Assembly: GCF_022846655.1 (NCBI RefSeq)
Contig: NZ_AP025667.1
Location: 4,315,001 to 4,379,000, forward strand
Direction: 5' to 3'
Source: Streptomyces seoulensis
Lineage (GTDB): Bacteria > Actinomycetota > Actinomycetes > Streptomycetales > Streptomycetaceae
Length of the DNA: 64,000 nt
Part shown: piece after piece, positions 36,337 to 45,436 of the stretch
How positions within the stretch are numbered: the stretch's first letter is position 1
How the letters are laid out: each line of letters opens with the position of its first letter
The notes under the pieces: generated by a model
What the model was told of the DNA's origin: nothing
Databases searched by the model: none
What the model saw: only the letters and a program-made list of their open reading frames with translations
Program-made: the position numbers and the translations under genes

Positions 36337-38364
36337 ATGACACAGCGTCAGAAGGACCGGCCGTGGCTCATGCGCACGTACGCCGGTCACTCCACGGCGG
36401 AGGCGTCCAACGAGCTGTACCGGCGCAACCTGGCCAAGGGCCAGACCGGTCTGTCGGTGGCGTTCGACCTGCCCACCCAGACCGGCTACGACGCCGACCA
36501 CATCCTCGCCCGCGGCGAGGTCGGCCGGGTCGGTGTGCCCGTCTCGCATCTGGGTGACATGCGCAGGCTGTTCCAGGACATCCCCCTGGAGCAGATGAAC
36601 ACCTCGATGACGATCAACGCCACCGCCATGTGGCTGCTGGCGCTCTACCAGGTCGTCGCCGAGGAGCAGGGTGTGGACGTCACCAAGCTCCAGGGCACGA
36701 CCCAGAACGACATCGTCAAGGAGTACCTGTCGCGCGGGACACACGTCTTCCCGCCGGGACCCTCGCTCCGGCTGACGACCGACATGATCGCGTACACGGT
36801 CTCCCACATCCCCAAGTGGAACCCGATCAACATCTGCAGCTACCACCTGCAGGAGGCCGGGGCCACGCCGGTCCAGGAGATCGCGTACGCCATGTCCACC
36901 GCCATCGCGGTGCTCGACGCCGTGCGCGACTCCGGCCAGGTGCCCGAGGAGCGCATGGGCGACGTGGTGGCCCGCATCTCCTTCTTCGTCAACGCGGGCG
37001 TCCGCTTCGTCGAGGAGATGTGCAAGATGCGGGCGTTCGGCCGCATCTGGGACCAGGTCACCCGTGAGCGGTACGGCATCGAGAACCCCAAGCAGCGCCG
37101 GTTCCGCTACGGCGTCCAGGTCAACTCGCTCGGTCTGACCGAGGCGCAGCCGGAGAACAACGTCCAGCGGATCGTGCTGGAGATGCTCGCGGTGACGCTC
37201 TCCAAGGACGCCCGCGCGCGTGCCGTGCAGTTGCCCGCCTGGAACGAGGCCCTGGGCCTGCCCCGCCCCTGGGACCAGCAGTGGTCGCTGCGCATCCAGC
37301 AGGTGCTGGCGCACGAGAGCGATCTGCTGGAGTACGAGGACATCTTCGCCGGCAGCCACGTCATCGAGGAGAAGGTGGCCGCACTGGTCGATGACTCACT
37401 TGCGGAGATGGCCCGCATCGAGGAGATGGGCGGCGCGATGGCCGCCGTCGAATCCGGTTATCTCAAGGCCCAGTTGGTCGCCTCGCACGCCGAGCGGCGG
37501 GCGCGGATCGAGTCGGGCGACGAGAAGATCATCGGCGTCAACATCTTCGAGACGACCGAGCCCAACCCGCTCACCGCCGACCTGGACACGGCGATCCAGA
37601 CGGTCGACCCGGCCGTGGAGAACCGGGTGATCGAGGCCCTGGGCACCTGGCGGGACACCCGCTACCAGCCGCCCTTCAACCACCCGCGCCCCTGCAAGGC
37701 GCTGGAGAAGCTGAAGGAGGCCGCCAAGGGCACCGCCAACCTCATGGAGGCCACGCTGGAGTGCGCCCGCGCCGGGGTCACGACCGGCGAGTGGGCGGGG
37801 GCGCTGCGCGAGGTGTTCGGTGAGTACCGGGCGCCGACCGGCGTCTCCTCCGCCCCGGTGGCGGTGCCCGCCGAGGCCGGCTCGGCGATGGCCGGGGTGC
37901 GGGCGCGGGTGGACGCCACCGCGCGGGACATGGGCGTGGGCAAGCTGCGGTTCCTGGTGGGCAAGCCGGGCCTGGACGGGCACTCCAACGGCGCCGAGCA
38001 GATCGCCGTACGCGCCCGTGACGCCGGGTTCGAGGTGGTCTACCAGGGCATCCGGCTGACCCCGGAGCAGATCGTGGACGCCGCTCTCGCGGAGGACGTG
38101 CACGCGGTCGGCCTGTCCATCCTGTCCGGCTCGCACGCCCAACTGGTGCCGGACGTGCTGGACCGGCTGCGCGAGGCCGGAGCGCACGACATCCCGGTGA
38201 TCGCGGGCGGGATCATCCCGAACGCCGACGCCGAACTGCTGAAGTCGGCCGGTGTGGCGGCCGTGTTCACCCCGAAGGACTTCGACATCACCGGAATCAT
38301 CGGCCGTATCGTCGACGAGATCCGTAAAGCGAACAAGCTCGACCCCCTGGAGGTCCCCGCATGA
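36337..38364 (+). CDS. meaA: Ethylmalonyl-CoA mutase (MeaA type)
   Basis: 675 aa in one chain. An acyl-CoA mutase barrel (PWLMRTYAGHSTAEASNELY, then AFDLPTQTGYDADH) precedes a C-terminal B12 domain with DGHSNGAEQIAVRARDAGF near 547, where the DxHxxG His ligates cobalt. It converts ethylmalonyl-CoA to methylsuccinyl-CoA. Its place between ccrA and the lyase/hydratase genes, and its fused single-chain form, point to Ecm rather than methylmalonyl-CoA mutase. The stop overlaps the next gene by 4 bases (ATGA). No cobalamin riboswitch is visible before it. Confidence 0.94.
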   Translation: MTQRQKDRPWLMRTYAGHSTAEASNELYRRNLAKGQTGLSVAFDLPTQTGYDADHILARGEVGRVGVPVSHLGDMRRLFQDIPLEQMNTSMTINATAMWLLALYQVVAEEQGVDVTKLQGTTQNDIVKEYLSRGTHVFPPGPSLRLTTDMIAYTVSHIPKWNPINICSYHLQEAGATPVQEIAYAMSTAIAVLDAVRDSGQVPEERMGDVVARISFFVNAGVRFVEEMCKMRAFGRIWDQVTRERYGIENPKQRRFRYGVQVNSLGLTEAQPENNVQRIVLEMLAVTLSKDARARAVQLPAWNEALGLPRPWDQQWSLRIQQVLAHESDLLEYEDIFAGSHVIEEKVAALVDDSLAEMARIEEMGGAMAAVESGYLKAQLVASHAERRARIESGDEKIIGVNIFETTEPNPLTADLDTAIQTVDPAVENRVIEALGTWRDTRYQPPFNHPRPCKALEKLKEAAKGTANLMEATLECARAGVTTGEWAGALREVFGEYRAPTGVSSAPVAVPAEAGSAMAGVRARVDATARDMGVGKLRFLVGKPGLDGHSNGAEQIAVRARDAGFEVVYQGIRLTPEQIVDAALAEDVHAVGLSILSGSHAQLVPDVLDRLREAGAHDIPVIAGGIIPNADAELLKSAGVAAVFTPKDFDITGIIGRIVDEIRKANKLDPLEVPA

Positions 38365-39326
38365 CGTCCCCCGTCAACCGCCTTCGCCCGCGCCGCTCCT
38401 GTCTCGCGGTGCCGGGGAGCAACCCGCGCTTCCTGGAGAAGGCGCAGGACCTCCCGGCCGACCAGGTCTTCCTGGACCTGGAGGACGCGTGCGCGCCGCT
38501 CGCCAAGCCGGAGGCGCGGCACACCATCGTCAAGTTCCTCAACGAGGGTGACTGGACGGGCAAGACGCGGGTCGTGCGGGTCAACGACTGGACGACCGAG
38601 TGGACGTACCGCGACGTCGTGACGGTGGTCGAGGGCGCGGGTCCGAACCTCGACTGCATCATGCTGCCGAAGGTGCAGAACGCCCAGCAGATCGTCGCCC
38701 TTGACCTGCTGCTGACGCAGATCGAGAAGACGATGGGCTTCGAGGTCGGCCGCATCGGCATCGAGGCGCAGATCGAGAACGCGCAGGGCCTCAACAACGT
38801 CAACGAGATCGCGCAGGCGTCCCCGCGCATCGAGACGATCATCTTCGGCCCGGCCGACTTCATGGCGTCGATCAACATGAAGACCCTGGTCGTGGGCGAG
38901 CAGCCGCCCGGCTACCCGGCGGACGCCTACCACTACATCCTGATGAAGATCCTGATGGCAGCCCGCGCCAACGACCTCCAGGCGATCGACGGCCCCTACC
39001 TCCAGATCCGCAACGTCGACGGCTTCCGCGAGGTCGCCGGCCGCGCCGCCGCGCTCGGCTTCGACGGCAAGTGGGTGCTGCACCCCGGCCAGGTGGACGC
39101 CGCCAACGAGGTCTTCTCCCCCTCGCAGGAGGACTACGACCACGCCGAGCTGATCCTGGACGCCTACGAGTACTGCACCTCCGAGGCGGGCGGCAAGAAG
39201 GGCTCGGCGATGCTCGGCGACGAGATGATCGACGAGGCCAGCCGCAAGATGGCCCTGGTCGTCGCGGGCAAGGGCCGCGCGGCCGGGATGCGGCGGACGA
39301 CCAAGTTCGAGATTCCGGAGGCGTGA
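38361..39326 (+). CDS. HpcH/HpaI-family lyase, malyl-CoA/methylmalyl-CoA type
   Basis: 321 aa. It shows the citrate-lyase-beta-like barrel: SCLAVPGSNPRFLEKA at the start, VFLDLEDACAP near 38 (Mg-binding acidic pair), RIGIEAQIENAQGL near 133 with the Glu ligand, and GFDGKWVLHPGQVDAANEVF near 233. In this operon it should cleave beta-methylmalyl-CoA to glyoxylate and propionyl-CoA, as Mcl1 does. Translationally coupled to meaA by ATGA. Confidence 0.92.
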   Translation: MTSPVNRLRPRRSCLAVPGSNPRFLEKAQDLPADQVFLDLEDACAPLAKPEARHTIVKFLNEGDWTGKTRVVRVNDWTTEWTYRDVVTVVEGAGPNLDCIMLPKVQNAQQIVALDLLLTQIEKTMGFEVGRIGIEAQIENAQGLNNVNEIAQASPRIETIIFGPADFMASINMKTLVVGEQPPGYPADAYHYILMKILMAARANDLQAIDGPYLQIRNVDGFREVAGRAAALGFDGKWVLHPGQVDAANEVFSPSQEDYDHAELILDAYEYCTSEAGGKKGSAMLGDEMIDEASRKMALVVAGKGRAAGMRRTTKFEIPEA

Positions 39327-39328
39327 GC

Positions 39329-39841
39329 ATGCAGTTCGGGCGCACCTACGAGGAGTTCGAGGTCGGGGCGGTCTACAAGCACTGGCCCGGCAAGACGGTC
39401 ACCGAGTACGACGACCACCTCTTCTGCCTCCTCACCATGAACCACCACCCGCTCCACATGGACGCCAACTACGCCGGGAGCACGACCGACTTCGGCAAGA
39501 ACGTCGTGGTGGGCAACTACATCTACTCCCTCCTGCTCGGCATGTCGGTGCCGGACGTGTCCGGCAAGGCGATCGCCAACCTGGAGATCGAGTCGCTCAA
39601 GCACGTGGCGCCGACCTTCCACGGCGACACGATCTACGGCGAGACGACCGTGCTCGACAAGTGGCCGTCGAAGTCGAAGGACGACCGCGGGATCGTGTAC
39701 GTGGAGACCAAGGGCTACAAGCAGGACGGCACCCTGGTGTGCGTCTTCCGCCGCAAGGTCATGGTGCCGACCGAGACGTACATCAAGGAGCGCGGCGGCG
39801 AGCAGCCCGGCCGCCCGGAGCTCAAGGAGCAGGTGAAGTAG
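39329..39841 (+). CDS. MaoC-family hydratase, mesaconyl-CoA hydratase role
   Basis: 170 aa, a single hot-dog domain. The hydratase-2 region reads LTMNHHPLHMDANYAGSTTD near 35-54 with the catalytic Asp/His pair. Downstream parts include GNYIYSLLLGMSVPDVSG. In context it should hydrate mesaconyl-CoA to beta-methylmalyl-CoA; better-known Mch proteins are about twice as long. ATG 39329 is best: GGAGG (39317-39321) lies 7 bases away, while the GTG at 39323 is only 1 base from it. Confidence 0.9.
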   Translation: MQFGRTYEEFEVGAVYKHWPGKTVTEYDDHLFCLLTMNHHPLHMDANYAGSTTDFGKNVVVGNYIYSLLLGMSVPDVSGKAIANLEIESLKHVAPTFHGDTIYGETTVLDKWPSKSKDDRGIVYVETKGYKQDGTLVCVFRRKVMVPTETYIKERGGEQPGRPELKEQVK

Positions 39842-41047
39842 ATGGCGCGCCTCGCCCGGACCGCCGGACTGACGGACATCCAGACGGAGATCCTCTCCAC
39901 CGTCCGCGACTTCGTGGACAAGGAGATCATCCCGGTCGCCACGGAGCTCGAACACCGCGACGAGTACCCGCAGCAGATCGTGGACGGGCTCAAGGAGCTC
40001 GGCCTCTTCGGTCTGATGATCCCCGAGGAGTACGGGGGCCTGGGCGAGTCGCTGCTCACCTACGCGCTGTGCGTGGAGGAGATCGCCCGCGGCTGGATGT
40101 CGGTCTCCGGGATCATCAACACGCACTTCATCGTGGCGTACATGCTCAAGCAGCACGGCACCGAGGAGCAGAAGGACCACTTCCTGCCGCGCATGGCGGC
40201 GGGCGACATCCGGGGCGCGTTCTCGATGTCGGAGCCGGCGCTCGGCTCGGACGTGTCGGCCATCACGTCCAAGGCGGTGAAGGACGGCGAGGAGTACGTC
40301 CTGAACGGCCAGAAGATGTGGCTGACGAACGGCGGCACGTCCTCCCTGGTGGCCGTTCTGGTCCGCAGTGACGAAGGACACCCCGAGGGCACCGCGCCCC
40401 ACAAGTCCATGACGACCTTCCTGGTGGAGAAGGAGCCCGGCTTCGGCGAGGTCCGACCCGGTCTCACCATCCCCGGCAAGATCGACAAGATGGGCTACAA
40501 GGGCGTCGACACCACCGAGCTGATCATGGACGGTCTGCGGGTGCCCGCGGACCGGGTGCTCGGCGGCGTCACGGGCCGGGGTTTTTACCAAATGATGGAC
40601 GGGGTCGAGGTCGGCCGCGTCAATGTGGCGGCCCGTGGCTGCGGTGTCGCCCAGCGCGCGTTCGAGCTGGGCGTCGGGTACGCGCAGCAGCGGCACACCT
40701 TCGGCAAGCCGATCGCCCAGCACCAGGCCATCCAGTTCAAGCTGGCCGAGATGGCGACGAAGGTCGAGGCCGCGCATGCGATGATGGTCAACGCGGCGCG
40801 CAAAAAGGACTCCGGGCAGCGAAACGACCTGGAGGCCGGGATGGCCAAGTACCTCGCCTCCGAGTACTGCAAGGAAGTGGTGGAGGACGCCTTCCGCATC
40901 CACGGCGGCTACGGCTTCTCCAAGGAGTACGAGATCGAGCGCCTGTACCGCGAGGCGCCGATGCTGCTGATCGGTGAGGGTACCGCCGAGATCCAGAAAA
41001 TGATCATCGGCCGCCGACTCCTCGAAGAGTATCGATTCCAGGGCTGA
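39842..41047 (+). CDS. Acyl-CoA dehydrogenase, methylsuccinyl-CoA dehydrogenase role
   Basis: 401 aa. Flavin-dependent acyl-CoA dehydrogenase motifs are present: SMSEPALGSDVSAITSKAVK near 128, QKMWLTNGGTSS near 156, RIHGGYGFSKEYEIERLYRE near 352, and LLIGEGTAEIQKMIIGRRLL near the C-terminus. Context assigns the oxidation of methylsuccinyl-CoA to mesaconyl-CoA. It is shorter than the 550-residue Mcd of alphaproteobacteria. It begins immediately after the MaoC stop, the last member of the operon. Confidence 0.92.
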   Translation: MARLARTAGLTDIQTEILSTVRDFVDKEIIPVATELEHRDEYPQQIVDGLKELGLFGLMIPEEYGGLGESLLTYALCVEEIARGWMSVSGIINTHFIVAYMLKQHGTEEQKDHFLPRMAAGDIRGAFSMSEPALGSDVSAITSKAVKDGEEYVLNGQKMWLTNGGTSSLVAVLVRSDEGHPEGTAPHKSMTTFLVEKEPGFGEVRPGLTIPGKIDKMGYKGVDTTELIMDGLRVPADRVLGGVTGRGFYQMMDGVEVGRVNVAARGCGVAQRAFELGVGYAQQRHTFGKPIAQHQAIQFKLAEMATKVEAAHAMMVNAARKKDSGQRNDLEAGMAKYLASEYCKEVVEDAFRIHGGYGFSKEYEIERLYREAPMLLIGEGTAEIQKMIIGRRLLEEYRFQG

Positions 41048-41056
41048 TTGTCCCGA

Positions 41057-41095
41057 GACGGGGTGTTTTCGCCGAGAAGAAGATCACACCCCGTC
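41057..41095 (+). terminator. Possible hairpin terminator of the ethylmalonyl-CoA operon
   Basis: GACGGGGTGT (41057-41066) pairs with ACACCCCGTC (41086-41095) across a 19-base loop, 9 bases after the dehydrogenase stop. The loop is long and there is no T-run, so it may be a weak terminator or mRNA-end stabiliser. Confidence 0.45.
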
Positions 41096-41217
41096 GACGC
41101 TCTTCGGCCGCCGACTCGGCTTCCTGGCTTGCCCAGTTGCGCCCCGCGCCCGGTACGATCCCCGGAAAGCCGCCGTCCCCCGTCATTGCGCGGCATCATC
41201 CGCTACGAAGGTCATCC

Positions 41218-41877
41218 ATGCCCCACAGCCAAACCTCTGCACCCAGCGACAGCCGAGCCGGCGGCGTACGCCTCGCGCGCGGAGCATCGCCGTGGCTCCT
41301 CCCGACCGTCGCCACCGCGGCCCTCAGCCTGGCGCGGGCCCGCCGCTCGGGCGTCGCCAAGGCCGTCGCCGTGCCCGCCACCGCTCTCGCGGCGGGCATG
41401 CTGTGGTTCTTCCGCGACCCGGAGCGCGAGATCGCCACGGGACGCGTCATCTCGCCCGCCGACGGTGTGGTGCAGAGCATCATGCCCTGGAAGGACGGCC
41501 GCACCCGCGTAGCCATCTTCATGAGCCCGCTCAATGTCCACGTCAACCGCGCGCCCCTCTCGGGCACCGTGACGTCGGTCGAGCACATCCCCGGCGGCTT
41601 TGTTCCGGCTTTCAACAAGGAGAGCGAGAACAACGAGCGCGTAGTCTGGCATTTCGACACCGAACTCGGCGACATCGAAATGATCCAGATCGCGGGCGCC
41701 GTTGCCCGCCGCATCGTGCCCTACATCCCTGAGGGCACGAAGGTCGAGCAGGGCGACCGCATCGGTCTGATCCGCTTCGGCTCGCGTGTCGACCTGTACC
41801 TGCCCGAGGGCGTGGAGGTCGACGTCGAGGTCGGGCAGAAGACCGTGGCTGGGGTGACTCGCATTGACCGTGATTGA
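41218..41877 (+). CDS. psd: Phosphatidylserine decarboxylase
   Basis: 219 aa, the short proenzyme form. It decarboxylates phosphatidylserine to phosphatidylethanolamine at the membrane. FFRDPEREIATGRVISPADG near 60 and VAIFMSPLNVHVNRAPLSG near 99 are family signatures. IRFGSRVDLYLP near 184 holds the Gly-Ser self-cleavage site that generates the pyruvoyl group. Possible promoter elements TTGCCC (41129) and TACGAT (41154) lie upstream with a long 19-base spacer. It overlaps pssA by 14 bases. Confidence 0.93.
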   Translation: MPHSQTSAPSDSRAGGVRLARGASPWLLPTVATAALSLARARRSGVAKAVAVPATALAAGMLWFFRDPEREIATGRVISPADGVVQSIMPWKDGRTRVAIFMSPLNVHVNRAPLSGTVTSVEHIPGGFVPAFNKESENNERVVWHFDTELGDIEMIQIAGAVARRIVPYIPEGTKVEQGDRIGLIRFGSRVDLYLPEGVEVDVEVGQKTVAGVTRIDRD

Positions 41878-42718
41878 TCCAGAGACACAGGCGGGCTGGG
41901 TGCCCGAGGCAGACGAGGCCGGCGACGAGGAGGAGATGCCCCTCTCTATGCGCCTGTCGATAGCGGACACGCTCACGCTCGGCAACGCGACCTGCGGCTT
42001 CATGGCGGTGTACTTCACCACCACCGGCATCCTCATCCCGCACCTCACCGGCAGCCAGGAATCCGGCATGGCCCGCCACAGCGCGGCCACGGCGGTCATC
42101 CTGATGCTCTGCGCGGCGGTCTTCGACCTGTTCGACGGGCTGGTGGCGCGCAAGCTGCGCTCCTCCCCGATGGGCGCGGAGCTGGACAACCTCTCCGACC
42201 TGATCAGCTTCGGCCTGGCCCCGGCGTACTTCGTCCTCGTCTACGGCATGGTCGCGGACGACGCCCACCAGCGGGTGGCGGCACTGGGCGCGATCGTGGT
42301 GCTGCTGGCCGTGGTGCTGAGGCTCGCGCGGTTCTCCTGCGTGACGGTGAGGGACGGCATGTTCCAGGGCATGCCCTCGCCGTTCGGCGCGCTGACGGTC
42401 GTCTCCATCGTGCTGCTGGAGCTGCCCTTCCCGGCCACGCTGATGGCCATCCTGGGCACCGCCTGGCTGATGGTGAGCCGGGTCGAGTACCCGAAGCCGC
42501 GCGGCCGCCTCGCCGGCGCCATGCTGGGCTGGATCGTGCTGTCGATGGGCCTGCTGGCCGCGTGGGCCTTCGAGGCCCCCGGCGGTCAGCTCCTGCTCCA
42601 GACCGGCTGCGCACTCCAGCTCGTGATGGGCGCGGTGATCCCGCTGTTCGCCACGGCCCGCCGGGTGAACAACTTCCGCGACAACCGTCGGGAGGCGCGG
42701 GCGGCGCAGTTGCCGTAG
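41864..42718 (+). CDS. pssA: CDP-diacylglycerol-serine O-phosphatidyltransferase
   Basis: 284 aa with about eight membrane segments. The CDP-alcohol phosphotransferase motif is complete: FDGLVARKL followed by [15 protein letters not shown] (DGxxARx8Gx3Dx3D). It makes phosphatidylserine from CDP-diacylglycerol and serine, the substrate for the adjacent psd product. The start is uncertain: TTG 41864 has GGGGTG 7 bases before it; GTG 41870 is an alternative. Both give overlap and coupling with psd. Confidence 0.92.
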   Translation: MTVIDPETQAGWVPEADEAGDEEEMPLSMRLSIADTLTLGNATCGFMAVYFTTTGILIPHLTGSQESGMARHSAATAVILMLCAAVFDLFDGLVARKLRSSPMGAELDNLSDLISFGLAPAYFVLVYGMVADDAHQRVAALGAIVVLLAVVLRLARFSCVTVRDGMFQGMPSPFGALTVVSIVLLELPFPATLMAILGTAWLMVSRVEYPKPRGRLAGAMLGWIVLSMGLLAAWAFEAPGGQLLLQTGCALQLVMGAVIPLFATARRVNNFRDNRREARAAQLP

Positions 42719-42737
42719 CGCGGATCTCCTGGCCTCG

Positions 42738-42770
42738 GGGCCCCGGACCTTCTTCGGTCCGGGGCCCTTT
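42738..42770 (+). terminator. Rho-independent terminator after pssA
   Basis: A 12-bp perfect stem (GGGCCCCGGACC / GGTCCGGGGCCC), loop TTCTTC and TTT tail, placed between pssA and the convergent glycerate kinase gene. Confidence 0.85.
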
Positions 42771-42779
42771 CGCGTCGCC

Positions 42780-43925
42780 CTAGGAGTGTCGGGGCAGGTG
42801 CCGCTCGGCGATGCGGGCCGCGAGGCGTTCCAGGAGGGGGCCCGCCTCGGCGATGCAGACGGCGGGGTCGGGCTCCAGGGCGGTCAGCGGGTACGCGGCC
42901 GTGATGCCGGCCCGGTGCAGGGCCTCGGGCGGCAGGGTCAGGCGGCCGCACACCGCGACGACCTCCTTGCGGGCGGCGCGGGCCGCCGCGGCCACCCCGG
43001 CCGGGGCCTTGCCGCGCAGGGTCTGCTCGTCCAGGGCGCCCTCGCCCGTGATGACGAGGTCGGCGCGGGCCAGCGCGGCCTCGAAGCCCAGTACGTCGAG
43101 CATGACCTCGATACCGGCCCGGAACCGGGCGCCCAGCAGCAGCGCCGCGTACCCGGCACCGCCCGCAGCGCCCGCGCCTGGCCTGTCCGCGAGGTCGGGT
43201 GCCAGGACGGCCGCGAGACGGGTCAGCGCGGCGTCCAGCAGGGCCACGTCGGCCGGGGAGGCGCCCTTCTGCGGGCCGTAGACCGCGGCGGCGCCGTGCG
43301 GGCCGGTGAGGGGGTTGTCCACGTCGCTCGCGAGAACCAGGTCGACCGAGGCCAGCCGGGGGTCGAGACCGGTCAGGTCGGCGCGGGCGAGAGCGGTGAG
43401 CCCTCCGCCGCCGGGCGCGACCGGCTCGCCCCGCTCGTCGAGGAAGCGCGCCCCGAGCGCCGTCAGCATCCCGGTGCCGCCGTCCGTCGTGGCGCTGCCG
43501 CCGACCCCGAGGACGACGGTGCGGGCGCCCGAGTCGAGCGCGGCCCGCAGCAGCTCCCCGGTGCCGTGGGTGGACGCGGTGAGCGGGGCGAGGGTCCCGG
43601 CGGGCAGGCGGCGCAGTCCGCTCGCCTCCGCCATCTCCACGACCGCCGTGTCACCACGCACCGCGAAGGCGGCGGTCACCTCCCGCCCGAGCGGCCCGGC
43701 GACCCGCACCTCCCGGCGCTCGAACCCGGCCGCGAGAGCGGCGTCCACGGTCCCGTCCCCGCCGTCGGCGACGGGCAGCGTCTCGACCTCGACGCCCGGT
43801 ACGGCCCGCCGCAGCCCGGCCGCCACGTGCGCGGCGACCTCCGCCGCCGTCAGCGACCCCTTGAACTTGTCCGGGGCGACGAGCACCCCGCGTCCCACAC
43901 CGTCCACCACTCCGCGTCCCCTCAC
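42780..43925 (-). CDS. Glycerate kinase (GarK type)
   Basis: 381 aa. It starts [20 protein letters not shown] with the family's APDKFKGSL signature. [20 protein letters not shown] near 155 and [19 protein letters not shown] near 292 are the other conserved blocks. It phosphorylates D-glycerate with ATP, returning carbon from glyoxylate/glycerate metabolism to glycolysis. The GTG at 43925 is tentative; two or three in-frame GTGs within the next 30 bases are equally good and one may be the true start. Confidence 0.92.
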   Translation of the reverse strand: MRGRGVVDGVGRGVLVAPDKFKGSLTAAEVAAHVAAGLRRAVPGVEVETLPVADGGDGTVDAALAAGFERREVRVAGPLGREVTAAFAVRGDTAVVEMAEASGLRRLPAGTLAPLTASTHGTGELLRAALDSGARTVVLGVGGSATTDGGTGMLTALGARFLDERGEPVAPGGGGLTALARADLTGLDPRLASVDLVLASDVDNPLTGPHGAAAVYGPQKGASPADVALLDAALTRLAAVLAPDLADRPGAGAAGGAGYAALLLGARFRAGIEVMLDVLGFEAALARADLVITGEGALDEQTLRGKAPAGVAAAARAARKEVVAVCGRLTLPPEALHRAGITAAYPLTALEPDPAVCIAEAGPLLERLAARIAERHLPRHS

Positions 43926-44057
43926 ACTCGACCGCCGCCCTCGGGGACGGCGCGGCTTGCCACCCTAGGGCGTGTCCCCCACCACCCCCTGACCGGCCGG
44001 AACGCCACGACACCGGCCGCGCGGCGCTCGCCCGGCTGCCGTGGTTACCCTGCCTGG

Positions 44058-44552
44058 ATGACCACCTCTGACGACTTCGCCACGTACATCGCGGGCCTGC
44101 CGCGCGTCCTGTCCGCCGCCGCGACCCTGTTCCGGGACGCGGAGGGGCGCGTGCTGCTGGTCGAGCCGAACTACCGGCCGGGGTGGGGGCTGCCGGGCGG
44201 GACGATCGAGTCGGACGACGGTGAGACGCCCCGGCTCGGCGCGCGCCGCGAGACGCTGGAGGAGATCGGTCTCGACCGGGTGCCGGGCCGGCTGCTGGCG
44301 GTGGACTGGGTGCCGGTGCCCGGCCACATGCCGCTGGTGGCGTACCTCTACGACGGCGGCGTCCTCACCGAGGCCGACCTCAAGTCGATCCGCCTCCAGG
44401 AGGAGGAGCTGCTGTCCTGGCGCCTGGTCCCGCGCGCCGACCTCCCCGACTTCCTGCCCCCTCAGCTCGGCCGCCGCGTCCTCGCGGCCCTGGACGCGGC
44501 GGAGGACGGCACCGGCCCGGCGGAGCTGGAGAACGGCCATCGGGCCGCCTGA
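44058..44552 (+). CDS. Nudix hydrolase
   Basis: 164 aa. The Nudix box is complete: [20 protein letters not shown] followed by LEEIGL (GX5EX7REUXEEXGU spacing allowing one extra turn). It hydrolyses a nucleoside diphosphate linked to another moiety, substrate unknown. The stop overlaps the next ATG by one base (TGATG), so the two genes are coupled. Confidence 0.9.
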   Translation: MTTSDDFATYIAGLPRVLSAAATLFRDAEGRVLLVEPNYRPGWGLPGGTIESDDGETPRLGARRETLEEIGLDRVPGRLLAVDWVPVPGHMPLVAYLYDGGVLTEADLKSIRLQEEELLSWRLVPRADLPDFLPPQLGRRVLAALDAAEDGTGPAELENGHRAA

Positions 44553-44848
44553 TGGACGAGGACGACCGCGGGTGCGTCGTCCTGGTGCTCGCCGTGCCGT
44601 CGGCGCTGCTCACGCTCGTCGCGGCGTACTTCTGCTGGACGGCGCTGACGATCCGCCCGTCCGGGCCCTGGGACGACGACGCCTACGCGGGCATCGTGCT
44701 GTCGTGCGTGACGGCCGTCGGGGCGGCGGTCACGGCGGCGGCGGTCTGGCTGCTGCCGCCGGTGCGCCGGGTCATGCCCTGGTGGTGGCCGCTGCCGCCG
44801 GTGCTCCTCGGGGCTGTGGCCGCGGTGCGCTGGGCGTCGGGCGGCTGA
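44552..44848 (+). CDS. Small three-segment membrane protein
   Basis: 98 aa with hydrophobic segments at about 9-29, 47-68 and 76-92. It is a conserved-looking small Streptomyces membrane protein of unknown function. It starts on the last base of the Nudix stop. A second, imperfect copy of its last bases (GCGGTGCGCTGGGC ... CGGGGCGGTCCC) follows at 44868-44900, a small local duplication. Confidence 0.65.
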   Translation: MDEDDRGCVVLVLAVPSALLTLVAAYFCWTALTIRPSGPWDDDAYAGIVLSCVTAVGAAVTAAAVWLLPPVRRVMPWWWPLPPVLLGAVAAVRWASGG

Positions 44849-44912
44849 GCGGGGCGGTCCCCGTCGGCGCGGTGCGCTGGGCCGCGGGCGGGGCGGTCCC
44901 GGTGGGCGGCGT

Positions 44913-45422
44913 CTAGAACAGCACCCCCGTCTCCGCCCGGTCCGAGCCGCGTTCGAAGGTCAGCAGGCGGCGCTTGCGGTCCAGGCCGCCGCCGTAGCCG
45001 GTGAGGCTGCCGTCGGAGCCGACGACGCGGTGGCAGGGGACGATGATGCCGACCGGGTTGCGGCCGTTGGCGAGGCCGACCGCGCGTGAGGCGCCGGGGG
45101 TGCCGAGGGCGAGGGCCAGTTGGCCGTAGCTCCGGGTCTCCCCGTAGGGGATCTCGCCGAGCTGGTCCCACACGCGGCGCTGGAACGGGGTGCCGTGCAG
45201 GCCGAGCCGGACGGTGAACCGCCGTGTCTCACCGGCGAAGTAGGCCGTCAACTGCTCCTGGGTCTCGCCGAAGATACGCAGGGTGTCGTCGCGCGGGCCG
45301 AAGGTCTCGTCGGCCGGGCGGTGGCGCTGGTCGGTCATGTACAGGCCGCACAGGGCGTCGTCGGCGTCCGCGACGAGGGTCAGCGGCCCGTAGGGGCTGT
45401 CGATCACGGTGTGGTGTCGCAC
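44913..45422 (-). CDS. ogt: Methylated-DNA-protein cysteine methyltransferase
   Basis: 169 aa. The suicide acceptor Cys lies in IIVPCHRVVGSDGSLTGYGG near 129-134, preceded by the helix-turn-helix and arginine finger region (SYGQLALALGTPGASRAVG). It removes methyl groups from O6-methylguanine. GTG 45422 was chosen because AAGGA lies 6 bases upstream. It follows the AlkA-type gene by 14 bases, so the two repair genes form an operon. Confidence 0.93.
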   Translation of the reverse strand: MRHHTVIDSPYGPLTLVADADDALCGLYMTDQRHRPADETFGPRDDTLRIFGETQEQLTAYFAGETRRFTVRLGLHGTPFQRRVWDQLGEIPYGETRSYGQLALALGTPGASRAVGLANGRNPVGIIVPCHRVVGSDGSLTGYGGGLDRKRRLLTFERGSDRAETGVLF

Positions 45423-45436
45423 GGGAGTTCCTTGCT